Virus record (IMG/VR): IMGVR_UViG_3300010883_000094
Location: 1 to 42,740 of that record
DNA from: a virus
Reading direction: 5' to 3' (one strand)
Length of the DNA stretch: 42,740 bases
Positions 34,110 to 41,450 of this stretch are shown here, piece by piece (position 1 is the stretch's first letter; every line of letters begins with the position of its first letter). Position numbers and translations under genes: made by a program. A model generated the notes under the pieces. The model worked only from the letters and a program-made list of their open reading frames with translations. It did no database searches and was not told the origin of the DNA.

Positions 34110-34985
34110 TTACGCAGAACTTCCAATCCAAACGCCATAAAGCGTAGACGAAATTTTATAAAATACTAGCTGATCTGAGGCCGTAAGAGTTGGCGCAGAA
34201 TTTCCTGTGGCTGATACCCAAGTTATTGTTGGGAAAGTAACTGTATGAGAAGAACCATTAATTAACTTTAAAGACATACTTTCACCAGAAGCCAAACTAT
34301 CTGTTAAAGAAACATTTCCACTAAGAGTTTTAATTTGTGAAGTTCCATTGTTAGGATCAAGTGCTGTGCCAGTAAGAGTGTAAACTGTTTCTACAACTGC
34401 ATTTGTAAGCTTTAGATCTCCCGATACGACTACCTGACCAGTTCCGTTTGCCGATACGTTAAGATTGCCGTTTGTATCTGTTGCGGAAATTGTATTCCCA
34501 TCAAGTTTTATATTTTCAACTTCAATATCTGTAGTAAAATTCGGAGAATTTAAGGCGGCTTTAGCGTCTACAGCAGCCTGTAAACCATCTACATTAGCTA
34601 TAGTGTGATTGTGACTATCATCTGCAATGGTAGTAGTTATAGTTATACCAACAGACCCATTAAAGTTAGCAGTGCCACTTACATCCCCTGTAAGGGTTAT
34701 TGCTCTAGCAGTTGTTAAAGTAGCAGCTGAACCAGTAGTGTTTTGATTTAATGTTCCAATAACAAAATCTAGAGTATTGTCTAAATCTTGATAGGTTACT
34801 GTAATTCCTGTTTCGTTATTACTAGTTACCATAGCACCAACGGTGTCTGCTATAGTCTCTGATAATGTTATACCATCGACTGTAATAACATCTGCTTCTA
34901 GGGTTCCCCCGATGTCTGCATCACCAGTAATATTTAAACTTTGTGTAGTAAGTAAGCCAGTATGGGTGTTCCCTAAATAAGGCAT
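34110..34985 (-). CDS. Tail fibre-like protein
   Basis: A 291-aa Thr/Ser/Gly-rich protein with short-period beta repeats (SLNITGDADIGGTLE, AITLTGDVSGTANF, DIEVENIKLDGNTIS) typical of trimeric phage fibre shafts, and a beta-rich C-terminal domain (SLKLINGSSHTVTFPTITW). Its ATG overlaps the stop of the preceding small gene by one base (TAATG). It lacks the S74 domain found in the fibre at 27133-28737. Confidence 0.7.
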   Translation of the reverse strand: MPYLGNTHTGLLTTQSLNITGDADIGGTLEADVITVDGITLSETIADTVGAMVTSNNETGITVTYQDLDNTLDFVIGTLNQNTTGSAATLTTARAITLTGDVSGTANFNGSVGITITTTIADDSHNHTIANVDGLQAAVDAKAALNSPNFTTDIEVENIKLDGNTISATDTNGNLNVSANGTGQVVVSGDLKLTNAVVETVYTLTGTALDPNNGTSQIKTLSGNVSLTDSLASGESMSLKLINGSSHTVTFPTITWVSATGNSAPTLTASDQLVFYKISSTLYGVWIGSSA

Positions 34986-35335
34986 TAATCAATCTCCATA
35001 ATACTCAATGTTGCGTCTATTTTAGCTGCAGTGTCACACTCTACTTTTATTATATCTCCGGCTTGAACTATAACTTTATTCCCAGATAATATTTCTAAAG
35101 ATGACCCTGAAGGAATTGGCGCTTTTCTTAATAAGTATACTGTCTGATTAGTTTCTACATCATTGGTAGCAGAAACTAATTGAACTGATACTGTAACTTG
35201 ACTAGTATGAACGTTTGCCAGTATTAAACCTAATACAACCGCTCTCTCGTTAGCTGGAACAGTGTACAAAACATCAGGGCTATTTGCTGATCCAGACATA
35301 GCTGCATTTGTTTTAACTTTAAATGTATTTGCCAT
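34985..35335 (-). CDS. Small beta-sandwich structural protein
   Basis: A 116-aa protein predicted as all-beta (LYTVPANERAVVLGLILANV, TVSVQLVSA, DIIKVECDTAAKIDATLSI). Proteins of this pattern lie beside fibre genes in many marine podophages and may cap or join fibres. The function has not been established to my knowledge, and no motif points to an enzyme. Confidence 0.65.
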   Translation of the reverse strand: MANTFKVKTNAAMSGSANSPDVLYTVPANERAVVLGLILANVHTSQVTVSVQLVSATNDVETNQTVYLLRKAPIPSGSSLEILSGNKVIVQAGDIIKVECDTAAKIDATLSIMEID

Positions 35336-35344
35336 AATTTTTCC

Positions 35345-37012
35345 TTACCCTAGGGCTATTGCAAGAGCAGTAACATCATCGGAAGTTACTGAAACTGCGG
35401 TTACTTTAGCGGCAACGTAAGCTGTTGTAGCTATTTTAATAGAATTATCAGAAGTTGCTTGAGTTGGTGCTGTAGGGTTTCCTGTAAGAGCAGCGTTAAG
35501 TGCAACAGCGTAACCCGCTGAAGCATGATTCCCCCAACCAAAAGCCGTATTCCAATTACTGCTATTGTCTGTTAGTATACTATAAGACCCTGAGCTTGCA
35601 CCTCTTAGTATAATTCCTTGAGAGCCAAAATCAGAGTCAAACAGAGCCCCAGCAGTATTAAAGACCGCTTGTTGCCAGGCTGAACCATCATAAAGATAAA
35701 GAGTATTACTACTGGTATTGTAATAAAGATCACCGTCATCGTTGTCTGAACTGGGGGCAGAGGAAGCTATTCTGTATTTATTTGCAAAGTTATTAATAGA
35801 ACTAAGATTAGTAACTGCAAGATTAATATTACTAATAGCTGTTGCAACAGTGTTAATATTGTTAGTAGGGCTTATTTGTCCTGCAACATCATTGATGTCT
35901 GATACTGCGCCACTGGTCCCTAGTAGCCCTACATTGGTAGCGACCCCGGATACGTTACTTAAGTGTGTAGTATTGATCCCTGCTACAGTGGTTACATTTC
36001 CGTGTATAGCTGCAACAGCAGTTACAGCACTATCAATGCCTGCAACTGTAGTCACATTACCGTCTATTACTGCAACTTTAGTTACGTTAGCATCTATATC
36101 AGCAACTTTAGTTACGTTGGCATCTATATCAGCAACTTTAGTTACATTAGCGTCTATATTAGCAACTTTAGTTACGTCAGCTTGAATGTTTGTTACTGTA
36201 CTTATATTACTAATAACCCCTGAACCATTCAAAGCATTAATATTATTAATAACATCTGTTCCGTTTAAGTTACTTATATAGGTTAATACGTTAGTCCCAT
36301 TCAAAGCATTAATATTACTAACTACGGCAGGATTACCTAAGGTCCCCATTGCAGTAACATTAACAGAAGTACCTAAGTGCCCCATTGCGGTAATATTAGC
36401 ACTAGTGGCTAAGTCATTCATATCAGAAATAATGTCTGAAGTAGCAAGAGTGTTTAGATCTGCTACAACATCACTGGTGCCCAGTATAGCCATATCTGCT
36501 ACTACATTAGTAGTACCTAAGATTCCCATATCTTCTACTGCTGCTGCAGTACCAAGATGTCCCATTGCAGTAATATTATTACTAGTACCTAACAATCCTA
36601 TTTCAGTAGCTTTGCTTGCTACCTCACCTATGTCTGCAGCGTCCGTAGCTACAGCGTTAACCAGAGCAAGATTCTTAGTTGTTCCGCTGGTGGCTGTAGC
36701 GCTGCCATCAAACTTATTTAGTAGTATATCTATATTAGCTAGACTAGTATCTCCAGGAGACATTACTATAAAGCTTGTCCCATTATGTACTTTAGTTATA
36801 TCATCAGTAGTATTAAAATAAATCATCCCTTCTGATACTGCAGTACCATAGGCTGTAGTTGTTGGATCAGAGCTAAGCGCCCCTAAATAACTTTCCTGGA
36901 AAGATTTAAGAGAAGCATCAGAGGCAGTTGCAGCATGAGACTGAATATCTTTAGAAGCGTTAAACACTCCCCCAGGAGAATCGTTGTCAACGTTAGTTAA
37001 TGTAAAACCCAT
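35345..37012 (-). CDS. Long repeat tail fibre
   Basis: A 555-aa fibre, first of the appendage cluster after the adaptor. N-terminal helical attachment part (NASKDIQSHAATASDASLKSFQESYLG), then a 12-residue repeat series (ILGTTNVVADMA, ILGTSDVVADLN, HLGTSVNVTAMG and others) at about 135-260, then a 10-residue series (NVTKVADIDA and variants) at about 270-345, a DGDLYYNTSSNTLYLYDGSAW domain and a fibre repeat near the C-terminus (LTGNPTAPTQATSDNSIKIATTAYVA). Low Cys and high Ala, Asn, Val, Thr fit a long trimeric shaft. AGGAG precedes the ATG. Confidence 0.82.
   Translation of the reverse strand: MGFTLTNVDNDSPGGVFNASKDIQSHAATASDASLKSFQESYLGALSSDPTTTAYGTAVSEGMIYFNTTDDITKVHNGTSFIVMSPGDTSLANIDILLNKFDGSATATSGTTKNLALVNAVATDAADIGEVASKATEIGLLGTSNNITAMGHLGTAAAVEDMGILGTTNVVADMAILGTSDVVADLNTLATSDIISDMNDLATSANITAMGHLGTSVNVTAMGTLGNPAVVSNINALNGTNVLTYISNLNGTDVINNINALNGSGVISNISTVTNIQADVTKVANIDANVTKVADIDANVTKVADIDANVTKVAVIDGNVTTVAGIDSAVTAVAAIHGNVTTVAGINTTHLSNVSGVATNVGLLGTSGAVSDINDVAGQISPTNNINTVATAISNINLAVTNLSSINNFANKYRIASSAPSSDNDDGDLYYNTSSNTLYLYDGSAWQQAVFNTAGALFDSDFGSQGIILRGASSGSYSILTDNSSNWNTAFGWGNHASAGYAVALNAALTGNPTAPTQATSDNSIKIATTAYVAAKVTAVSVTSDDVTALAIALG
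36072..36180. repeat. 30-bp tandem repeats coding the decapeptide series
   Basis: Three full 30-bp units (from 36072, 36102 and 36132) and a partial fourth, nearly identical, encode NVTKVADIDA-like units of the 555-aa fibre. More diverged copies continue on both sides. Confidence 0.9.
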
Positions 37013-37021
37013 TTTATTCTC

Positions 37022-37915
37022 CTAGATTAAACCATTAGCAGAAAAACTTATAGAAATATTCCCGCCTTTTGCTATTCTTCTTGCTTCCTCTCCATTTAAT
37101 CTATCTATTTCATCGTAGAATCTTTTCTCGAATCTTGTAGATAGCTCATTCTCCTCTAAGTAGTCGTACGCTTCTGCTAGCCCGCCATATAAAAGAATTC
37201 TCTCATTTTCATCTCTTAACCAGTTAGCAATATGATTAGGTAACATATGTGCTGTTACACTATAATTAACTCCACTTATGGTCCCTGAAACAAGTGATGC
37301 TTGAGTAGGGGTGTACGCATCTATTTGACTGGTAGTTGTACCGGCAGGAAAATAAAGGATAGTAGAGGCTTTATTAAAATCAGTAGCACTACTGGATGAA
37401 GCTTGTCGTGTCATAGCAGCAATACCTTGAGTCCCTTGTAATAAGTAATTAGCCTCAGTTATAGCGTATTGAGCGTCTAAAGCTTGGAGTCTTCGATAGT
37501 AGTGGACTTCCAGCACATCATTTACGTTTATAGTGCCGTGTAAAAGAAAATTAGAGCCCACTCTAGTATAAAAATTAAAACTAGTTTTATCGGCAAACCT
37601 GTCGTGGAAAGTTCTGGAATCAACTTTAGTGTTCCAAACTATCCCTGCCCCTTTTCTCTGTATATAGATAAGTTCAATAAGATCACTGGGTGCCGCCATC
37701 TTCATTTCCGTACCTAGATTAGAAGGGTTAGTTACTATATCTGCTGCTGTAACTGTGAAATCTGCTGTTGTTTCTAAAGCAGGTATTCTGAGGCTACGAT
37801 AAGCTTTATCCGCAGCAAAAGTAACAAACTTTTTAACTAAAGCATTACTTAAAATACTTGAATCTCTATCAGACCAGTCTCTTAAGTTGTTGAGGGTTTC
37901 CTCGTAGGTTGCCAT
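37022..37915 (-). CDS. Head-tail adaptor (tail tubular A-like)
   Basis: A 297-aa protein in the position of T7 gp11 (tail tubular A), after the capsid. Its pattern resembles SU10-type adaptor proteins: N-terminal helix TYEETLNNLRDWSDRD with VKKFVTFAADKAYRSLRIPALE, a beta-rich centre (MKMAAPSDLIELIYIQR, VLEVHYYRRL), and a C-terminal helical part (NHIANWLRDENERILLYGGLAEAYDYLEE). It would bind under the portal and connect to the nozzle. A strong AGGAGG site precedes the ATG. Confidence 0.75.
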   Translation of the reverse strand: MATYEETLNNLRDWSDRDSSILSNALVKKFVTFAADKAYRSLRIPALETTADFTVTAADIVTNPSNLGTEMKMAAPSDLIELIYIQRKGAGIVWNTKVDSRTFHDRFADKTSFNFYTRVGSNFLLHGTINVNDVLEVHYYRRLQALDAQYAITEANYLLQGTQGIAAMTRQASSSSATDFNKASTILYFPAGTTTSQIDAYTPTQASLVSGTISGVNYSVTAHMLPNHIANWLRDENERILLYGGLAEAYDYLEENELSTRFEKRFYDEIDRLNGEEARRIAKGGNISISFSANGLI

Positions 37916-37925
37916 TGCTATCCTC

Positions 37926-38243
37926 CTAAGTGCTAACCACCAGATATGGATACTCTTTTATGATTATGTTTTTAAATTTTTTCATTTCCCACTTGTCGCT
38001 TATAACTTCGGGGTCATGAATATTTATTCCATGATTAGTCATAACTTCTATTGCTACTACATCTGGTATAGAGGCAAATTTTCGGTAGTGAGTTTTCTTA
38101 TTAAACCCAATATCTCTTTGTTCTTTAGCTTCTTTAAGGAAAGGATCTATATCTTGGGTGACACTCCACCCTCGCACTCCACCTTCAAACTCTATCTTAC
38201 CCTCTACATCTCCGAGGTCTGTTGAATGTTTAAATCTTGCCAT
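37926..38243 (-). CDS. Conserved small head/tail protein, unknown
   Basis: A 105-aa soluble protein with DIDPFLKEAKEQRD, YRKFASIPDVVAIEV, GINIHDPE and KNIIIKEYPYLVVS segments, a pattern I associate with small proteins beside the adaptor of marine phages. The last residues (EYPYLVV) may bind a partner. No enzymatic motif. Context suggests a head-completion or scaffolding helper; this is inference. Confidence 0.7.
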   Translation of the reverse strand: MARFKHSTDLGDVEGKIEFEGGVRGWSVTQDIDPFLKEAKEQRDIGFNKKTHYRKFASIPDVVAIEVMTNHGINIHDPEVISDKWEMKKFKNIIIKEYPYLVVST

Positions 38244-38247
38244 TTTA

Positions 38248-38472
38248 TTAACTTCTCAATACTGTTGAAAATTCTCCGTGTCGAGTAATTTCTCCGACTT
38301 CGGCTTTATGGCCACTAGGCACAGCGACATAACTACCGCTGTTATCCGCTTTATAATGAGTTATAGCGTTAACACTAGTAGTAATTACTGAACTAAAAGA
38401 CACGTACATAAACCCCCCATCAGTAACGTTAGCTACCGTACCACCGGAGTTATTAGTAATTTTTAATAACAT
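38248..38472 (-). CDS. Small beta-rich structural protein
   Basis: A 74-aa product. A longer frame exists back to 38526, but it runs through the terminator hairpin; the ATG at 38472 has GGAG six bases before it and lies just after the T-run, so it is the right start. The sequence is beta-rich (LLKITNNSGGTVANV, GGFMYVSFSSVI, SYVAVPSGHKAEVGEI). It may be a head decoration or tail-tube-linked protein; unknown. Confidence 0.7.
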   Translation of the reverse strand: MLLKITNNSGGTVANVTDGGFMYVSFSSVITTSVNAITHYKADNSGSYVAVPSGHKAEVGEITRHGEFSTVLRS

Positions 38473-38482
38473 TTTATTCTCC

Positions 38483-38514
38483 AAAAAAAGACCCCTGGGT
38501 TTTACCCCAGGGGT
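38483..38514 (-). terminator. Strong intrinsic terminator after the capsid gene
   Basis: On the minus strand a 9-bp stem (ACCCCTGGG with CCCAGGGGT), a 6-base loop and a run of seven T follow the major capsid gene. It lies in the same place as T7's T-phi terminator after gene 10 and would raise capsid relative to downstream tail mRNA. Confidence 0.93.
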
Positions 38515-38525
38515 AGTTGTGAACA

Positions 38526-39674
38526 TTAAGCTCCGTTAAGTCCTAGAATCATTGCAGAACCGGAAGGGTTAGAACACTCAAGAGTGCACTCTTCAACAAT
38601 CATACCGACTGTTGAGTCACCTTTTTGGCCTACATCGACTTCTTTCAGAGGACGTAGTGTAGCTGATTTAAACCACTGTGGATCATAAACCAATATCATC
38701 AGATTAGCCATTGCGCCGTTCTGAACATTAGAAGCATGGTTACCTACTCTTAAAGAAGAGTTTTTAGCCAGACCCATAATGTAGTTTGGTTCAATCATAA
38801 TATCACCAAAATCAGACATATACACGTCTACGGAAGCACGTAGCTTACCGCCTTCGTCTATATTTCTACGAACATTGCTGTTTGCAGCCTGAGCTTTAGA
38901 AGAGAAAACTCTCCTATTTTTAGGTGACATCATTGCACGGGTGGCTTTACCACCAGCTTCGTAAATGTTTTCCATTGCCTGATCTACGTAGGAAAGCTCT
39001 AGAGCAACCCTAGTATCTGTAGCAGCAGTTAAACCAATACGATGTGCCCCAGTACCATCAGTGCCTGCTCCTGTAGGGAGGGTTGAAGGTACTTGAAAAG
39101 TAGAACCAGTTGCAAGCACTGTGTTTGCAGCAGTATTCATCCAAGACATAACAGCGCCCATTTTACCTTTAGTGCCGGAAGCACCTGGTATAGCAATGTT
39201 AGTTGAATGAATCATATCTGATTCTACGTCACGACGAAGTTCAGTACCACGCTTTTTAAGCTGGTAAGCATACTCGTCTGCGACACCTGTTTGATCAACA
39301 GCACGCTTAGTTCCAGACACAGAAACAGTTTTACCGTTAATCTGTGTGTAGTTACCTAGACGTGTTCTGTTTCGGCTAGAGATAGTGTTACCTCCATCCG
39401 CTGCGTCTGTTGCTCCGTCAGGACCAACGTTATCAAAGTCAGCGCCCTGCTTCATTGTAGAATCAGCTGGTGCGTTTAACTCATCTGTTTGCCACTCATG
39501 GTATATACCTGTGGCTTTTGTTTTGCCGATAGACGACATAAACGGTGTTTCGGCGCGTGTAATCATACTAATAAAATTAGCTAGATCCTCATTCTCTGAG
39601 ACTGCCGCTCCTGCAGTTCCGGAGTCAAAACGATTATCGCTTGCCCCTTGGGTTGCGTATGAACCTGATGCCAT
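38526..39674 (-). CDS. Major capsid protein (SU10-like, HK97 fold)
   Basis: A 382-aa shell protein. Features of the SU10-type major head protein family: TRAETPFMSSIGKTKATGIYHEWQTDEL near residues 35-65, NYTQINGKTVSVSGT, a long helix with LKKRGTELRRDVE, MSPKNRRVFSS, YMSDFGDIMIEPNYIM, and the closing VGMIVEECTLECSNP segment. It directly follows the scaffold gene, with AGGAGG before the ATG, and precedes a terminator. It forms the icosahedral head after scaffold release. Confidence 0.93.
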   Translation of the reverse strand: MASGSYATQGASDNRFDSGTAGAAVSENEDLANFISMITRAETPFMSSIGKTKATGIYHEWQTDELNAPADSTMKQGADFDNVGPDGATDAADGGNTISSRNRTRLGNYTQINGKTVSVSGTKRAVDQTGVADEYAYQLKKRGTELRRDVESDMIHSTNIAIPGASGTKGKMGAVMSWMNTAANTVLATGSTFQVPSTLPTGAGTDGTGAHRIGLTAATDTRVALELSYVDQAMENIYEAGGKATRAMMSPKNRRVFSSKAQAANSNVRRNIDEGGKLRASVDVYMSDFGDIMIEPNYIMGLAKNSSLRVGNHASNVQNGAMANLMILVYDPQWFKSATLRPLKEVDVGQKGDSTVGMIVEECTLECSNPSGSAMILGLNGA

Positions 39675-39676
39675 TG

Positions 39677-40780
39677 TTATCCTCCTAATGACTTAGTTGC
39701 GTATTGTTTCATGAAAGCATCTTGATCTTCTTTGGAAGCGTTTTCTTTCATTGCTCTGGCCTTAATCATCTGCTCACGATCCTGTCGGACTTTTTGTTCC
39801 GGGGCAGCTCGCTTCACAGGTGTCTTAAGTTTACGTACTTCTTTGCGTTTCACAGAACCTTTACTTACACCTTTTTTAAGTTGCTTATAATCATAAACAA
39901 ACTTAACTATGGTAGGGTCTGTAATAACATTAAGTAATCGTTCTGGTAATCCTTCTTCTAAGGCAAACTCTCTCAACTCTTTTGCTACAGCTTCAGACCA
40001 GTCTGGAATAGTATTAATGATTTGTTCATTAAAATTTTCCACATTTCTTTGAAATTGAGCTTGTTGATTAGTTTCTTGATGTTTCTTTACCTCAGTTAAA
40101 ACAGCTTCTCTGTTGTTTCTGGCTTCCCAATAATTACGTTGTGCAACAGTACGTTGTTTAGTCAACTCACCTAACTCGTAGGTATCGTCTTCTGCCGTTG
40201 CTTTTTCAATCTTAGCTGTTAATTCTACATAAACCTGTTGTGCTTGCGCTTCGGTTTGATACAGACCAGCAGCTAACGCTGATCCTAGTTGATCAAGCTC
40301 AGTTAACTTCTTAGACTTTTCGTCCTCTAAAGCTTTCTTTGCTTCACCTAGTTCTCGACCTTGTTTAGACAAGTGCTGCTTGGTAGCAGAAGAAGCAATC
40401 CATTCTGATAAGGGTAAAGTAATATCTTCACCGTCTATCTTGTGAGTTACCATCACATCTTCTAAATCAGATAAGGCGTACGTCTCGGTTTCGGTAGACT
40501 TATCATCTCCACCTTCGGTATCTTTTTCTGATTTTTCTTCTGTGTCTTCTTCCTCAACATCGTCCTCGTTTTCTGCAACTTCAGTTTCTGGGGCAAGGTC
40601 TTCAACGATTTCCTCAGCTTCTGTAGTCGGGTTCTTTTCGGCCTCAGGTAGAGATTCTGGCACAATCCCTGCAGCTTGCGCTAACGGGGATCTACTTAGA
40701 ATGTCATTGAGTTGTGCGTCTTCATCACCGCTGTTAACAATTACGTCATCCTGTGGGGTAGAGGTTTGTCGTTCAGCCAT
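39677..40780 (-). CDS. Scaffolding protein
   Basis: A 367-aa protein with the composition of a phage scaffold: acidic N-terminal third (runs such as NEDDVEEEDTEEKSEKD), a central LSDLEDVMVTHKIDGEDITLPL segment, long coiled-coil helices (LGEAKKALEDEKSKKLTELDQL, LTAKIEKATAEDDTYELGEL), and a basic C-terminal part (KRKEVRKLKTPVKRAAPEQK) that should bind the coat. It lies before the capsid gene as in T7 (gp9-gp10). It guides procapsid assembly and leaves afterwards. Confidence 0.93.
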   Translation of the reverse strand: MAERQTSTPQDDVIVNSGDEDAQLNDILSRSPLAQAAGIVPESLPEAEKNPTTEAEEIVEDLAPETEVAENEDDVEEEDTEEKSEKDTEGGDDKSTETETYALSDLEDVMVTHKIDGEDITLPLSEWIASSATKQHLSKQGRELGEAKKALEDEKSKKLTELDQLGSALAAGLYQTEAQAQQVYVELTAKIEKATAEDDTYELGELTKQRTVAQRNYWEARNNREAVLTEVKKHQETNQQAQFQRNVENFNEQIINTIPDWSEAVAKELREFALEEGLPERLLNVITDPTIVKFVYDYKQLKKGVSKGSVKRKEVRKLKTPVKRAAPEQKVRQDREQMIKARAMKENASKEDQDAFMKQYATKSLGG

Positions 40781-40998
40781 TAGTTATCTCCCTTTTTAGA
40801 AACGGGAGCTTTATTTGTTTTAGGTTTATCACCCTCAACAAAATCTCTTATTTTAAGCAGATCAGAAACTATCTGAGCGCTTACTCTAACTTTGAAGGAC
40901 CCTGTGGGCCCTGCAAACTCAGTATTAAAAAAATAATCTAACGAGGTATTTATGTTCCCCATTATTGCTTCTCTATTTTCTTCTTTAATTAATCCCAT
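40780..40998 (-). CDS. Small protein, unknown, between portal and scaffold
   Basis: A 72-aa protein overlapping the end of the previous gene by 14 bases and sharing the first base of the scaffold start. AGGAG precedes the ATG. It has a TGSFKVRVSAQIVSDLL beta/helix segment and a basic tail (KPKTNKAPVSKKGD). No family is recognised. Confidence 0.75.
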   Translation of the reverse strand: MGLIKEENREAIMGNINTSLDYFFNTEFAGPTGSFKVRVSAQIVSDLLKIRDFVEGDKPKTNKAPVSKKGDN

Positions 40999-41299
40999 TC
41001 TTATTCTCCTTTATAGTCTCCAAATTACTTCCATAAGTTTCAATTTGAAGCATCTTCTCTTTGATAGACCCGAGAGCCATTGCGCAGTGGTACAAGTGAT
41101 CTCGCGACTTACTTTCGTGTGGTTCCGTATTTAACCATTGTACAAACAAATCAACGAGAATATCACCGTAAGCGTCAGTAAAAAATTCTTCTCGATGTTG
41201 TTTAGAGAACTTTGCATTAGCTAAAGCTAGTTGCGCTGCTCTGTCCGGATGTACTTTTCCGGTTAGCCTCTTCTCGGCTGCATCTTTATACTTGTTCAT
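40985..41299 (-). CDS. Small helical protein, unknown, between portal and scaffold
   Basis: A 104-aa, probably all-helical protein (KYKDAAEKRLTGKVHPDRAAQLALANAKF, RDHLYHCAMALGSIKEKMLQIE). Its ATG follows the stop of the 48-aa gene with no gap, and GAGGGA lies just upstream. Proteins with a RDxLYxxAMALGxIKxKxxQ-like helix are found near portals of other phages, but I cannot name the family. Unknown function in head assembly. Confidence 0.78.
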   Translation of the reverse strand: MNKYKDAAEKRLTGKVHPDRAAQLALANAKFSKQHREEFFTDAYGDILVDLFVQWLNTEPHESKSRDHLYHCAMALGSIKEKMLQIETYGSNLETIKENKNGIN

Positions 41300-41446
41300 T
41301 TATCCCTCAACTGGAGTTACAACCGTAACTTCTTCCTGTTTATACTTTTTATTAAACTCTTCTAATTGTTTAGCAGCAATTTTAATCTCTTCTAATCTTA
41401 ATATTTCTTTATATTCTTCGTGGGAAAAAGCTACGTCATCAGTCAT
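41300..41446 (-). CDS. Small charged helical protein, 48 aa
   Basis: A 48-codon gene: AGGAG (inside the portal end) lies seven bases before the ATG, and the stop abuts the next ATG. The product is a single charged helix (HEEYKEILRLEEIKIAAKQL, EEFNKKYKQEE) with a short VTVVTPVEG tail. It is too short for usual ORF cut-offs. Unknown; coupled translation with its neighbours is likely. Confidence 0.78.
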   Translation of the reverse strand: MTDDVAFSHEEYKEILRLEEIKIAAKQLEEFNKKYKQEEVTVVTPVEG

Positions 41447-41450
41447 CTAA

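Noticed and set aside
35742-36821. Long plus-strand open frames opposite the repeat fibre gene
   Set aside because: They mirror the short repeats of the real minus-strand fibre gene, have repeat-like low-complexity products and no ribosome sites.
38473-38526. N-terminal extension of the 74-aa protein to 38526
   Set aside because: The extra part is a read through the terminator hairpin; a good ribosome site lies right before the ATG at 38472.
39385-40799. Plus-strand frames over capsid and scaffold genes, including one Ser-rich product
   Set aside because: Antisense of acidic and Thr-rich coding regions; the minus-strand genes are certain.
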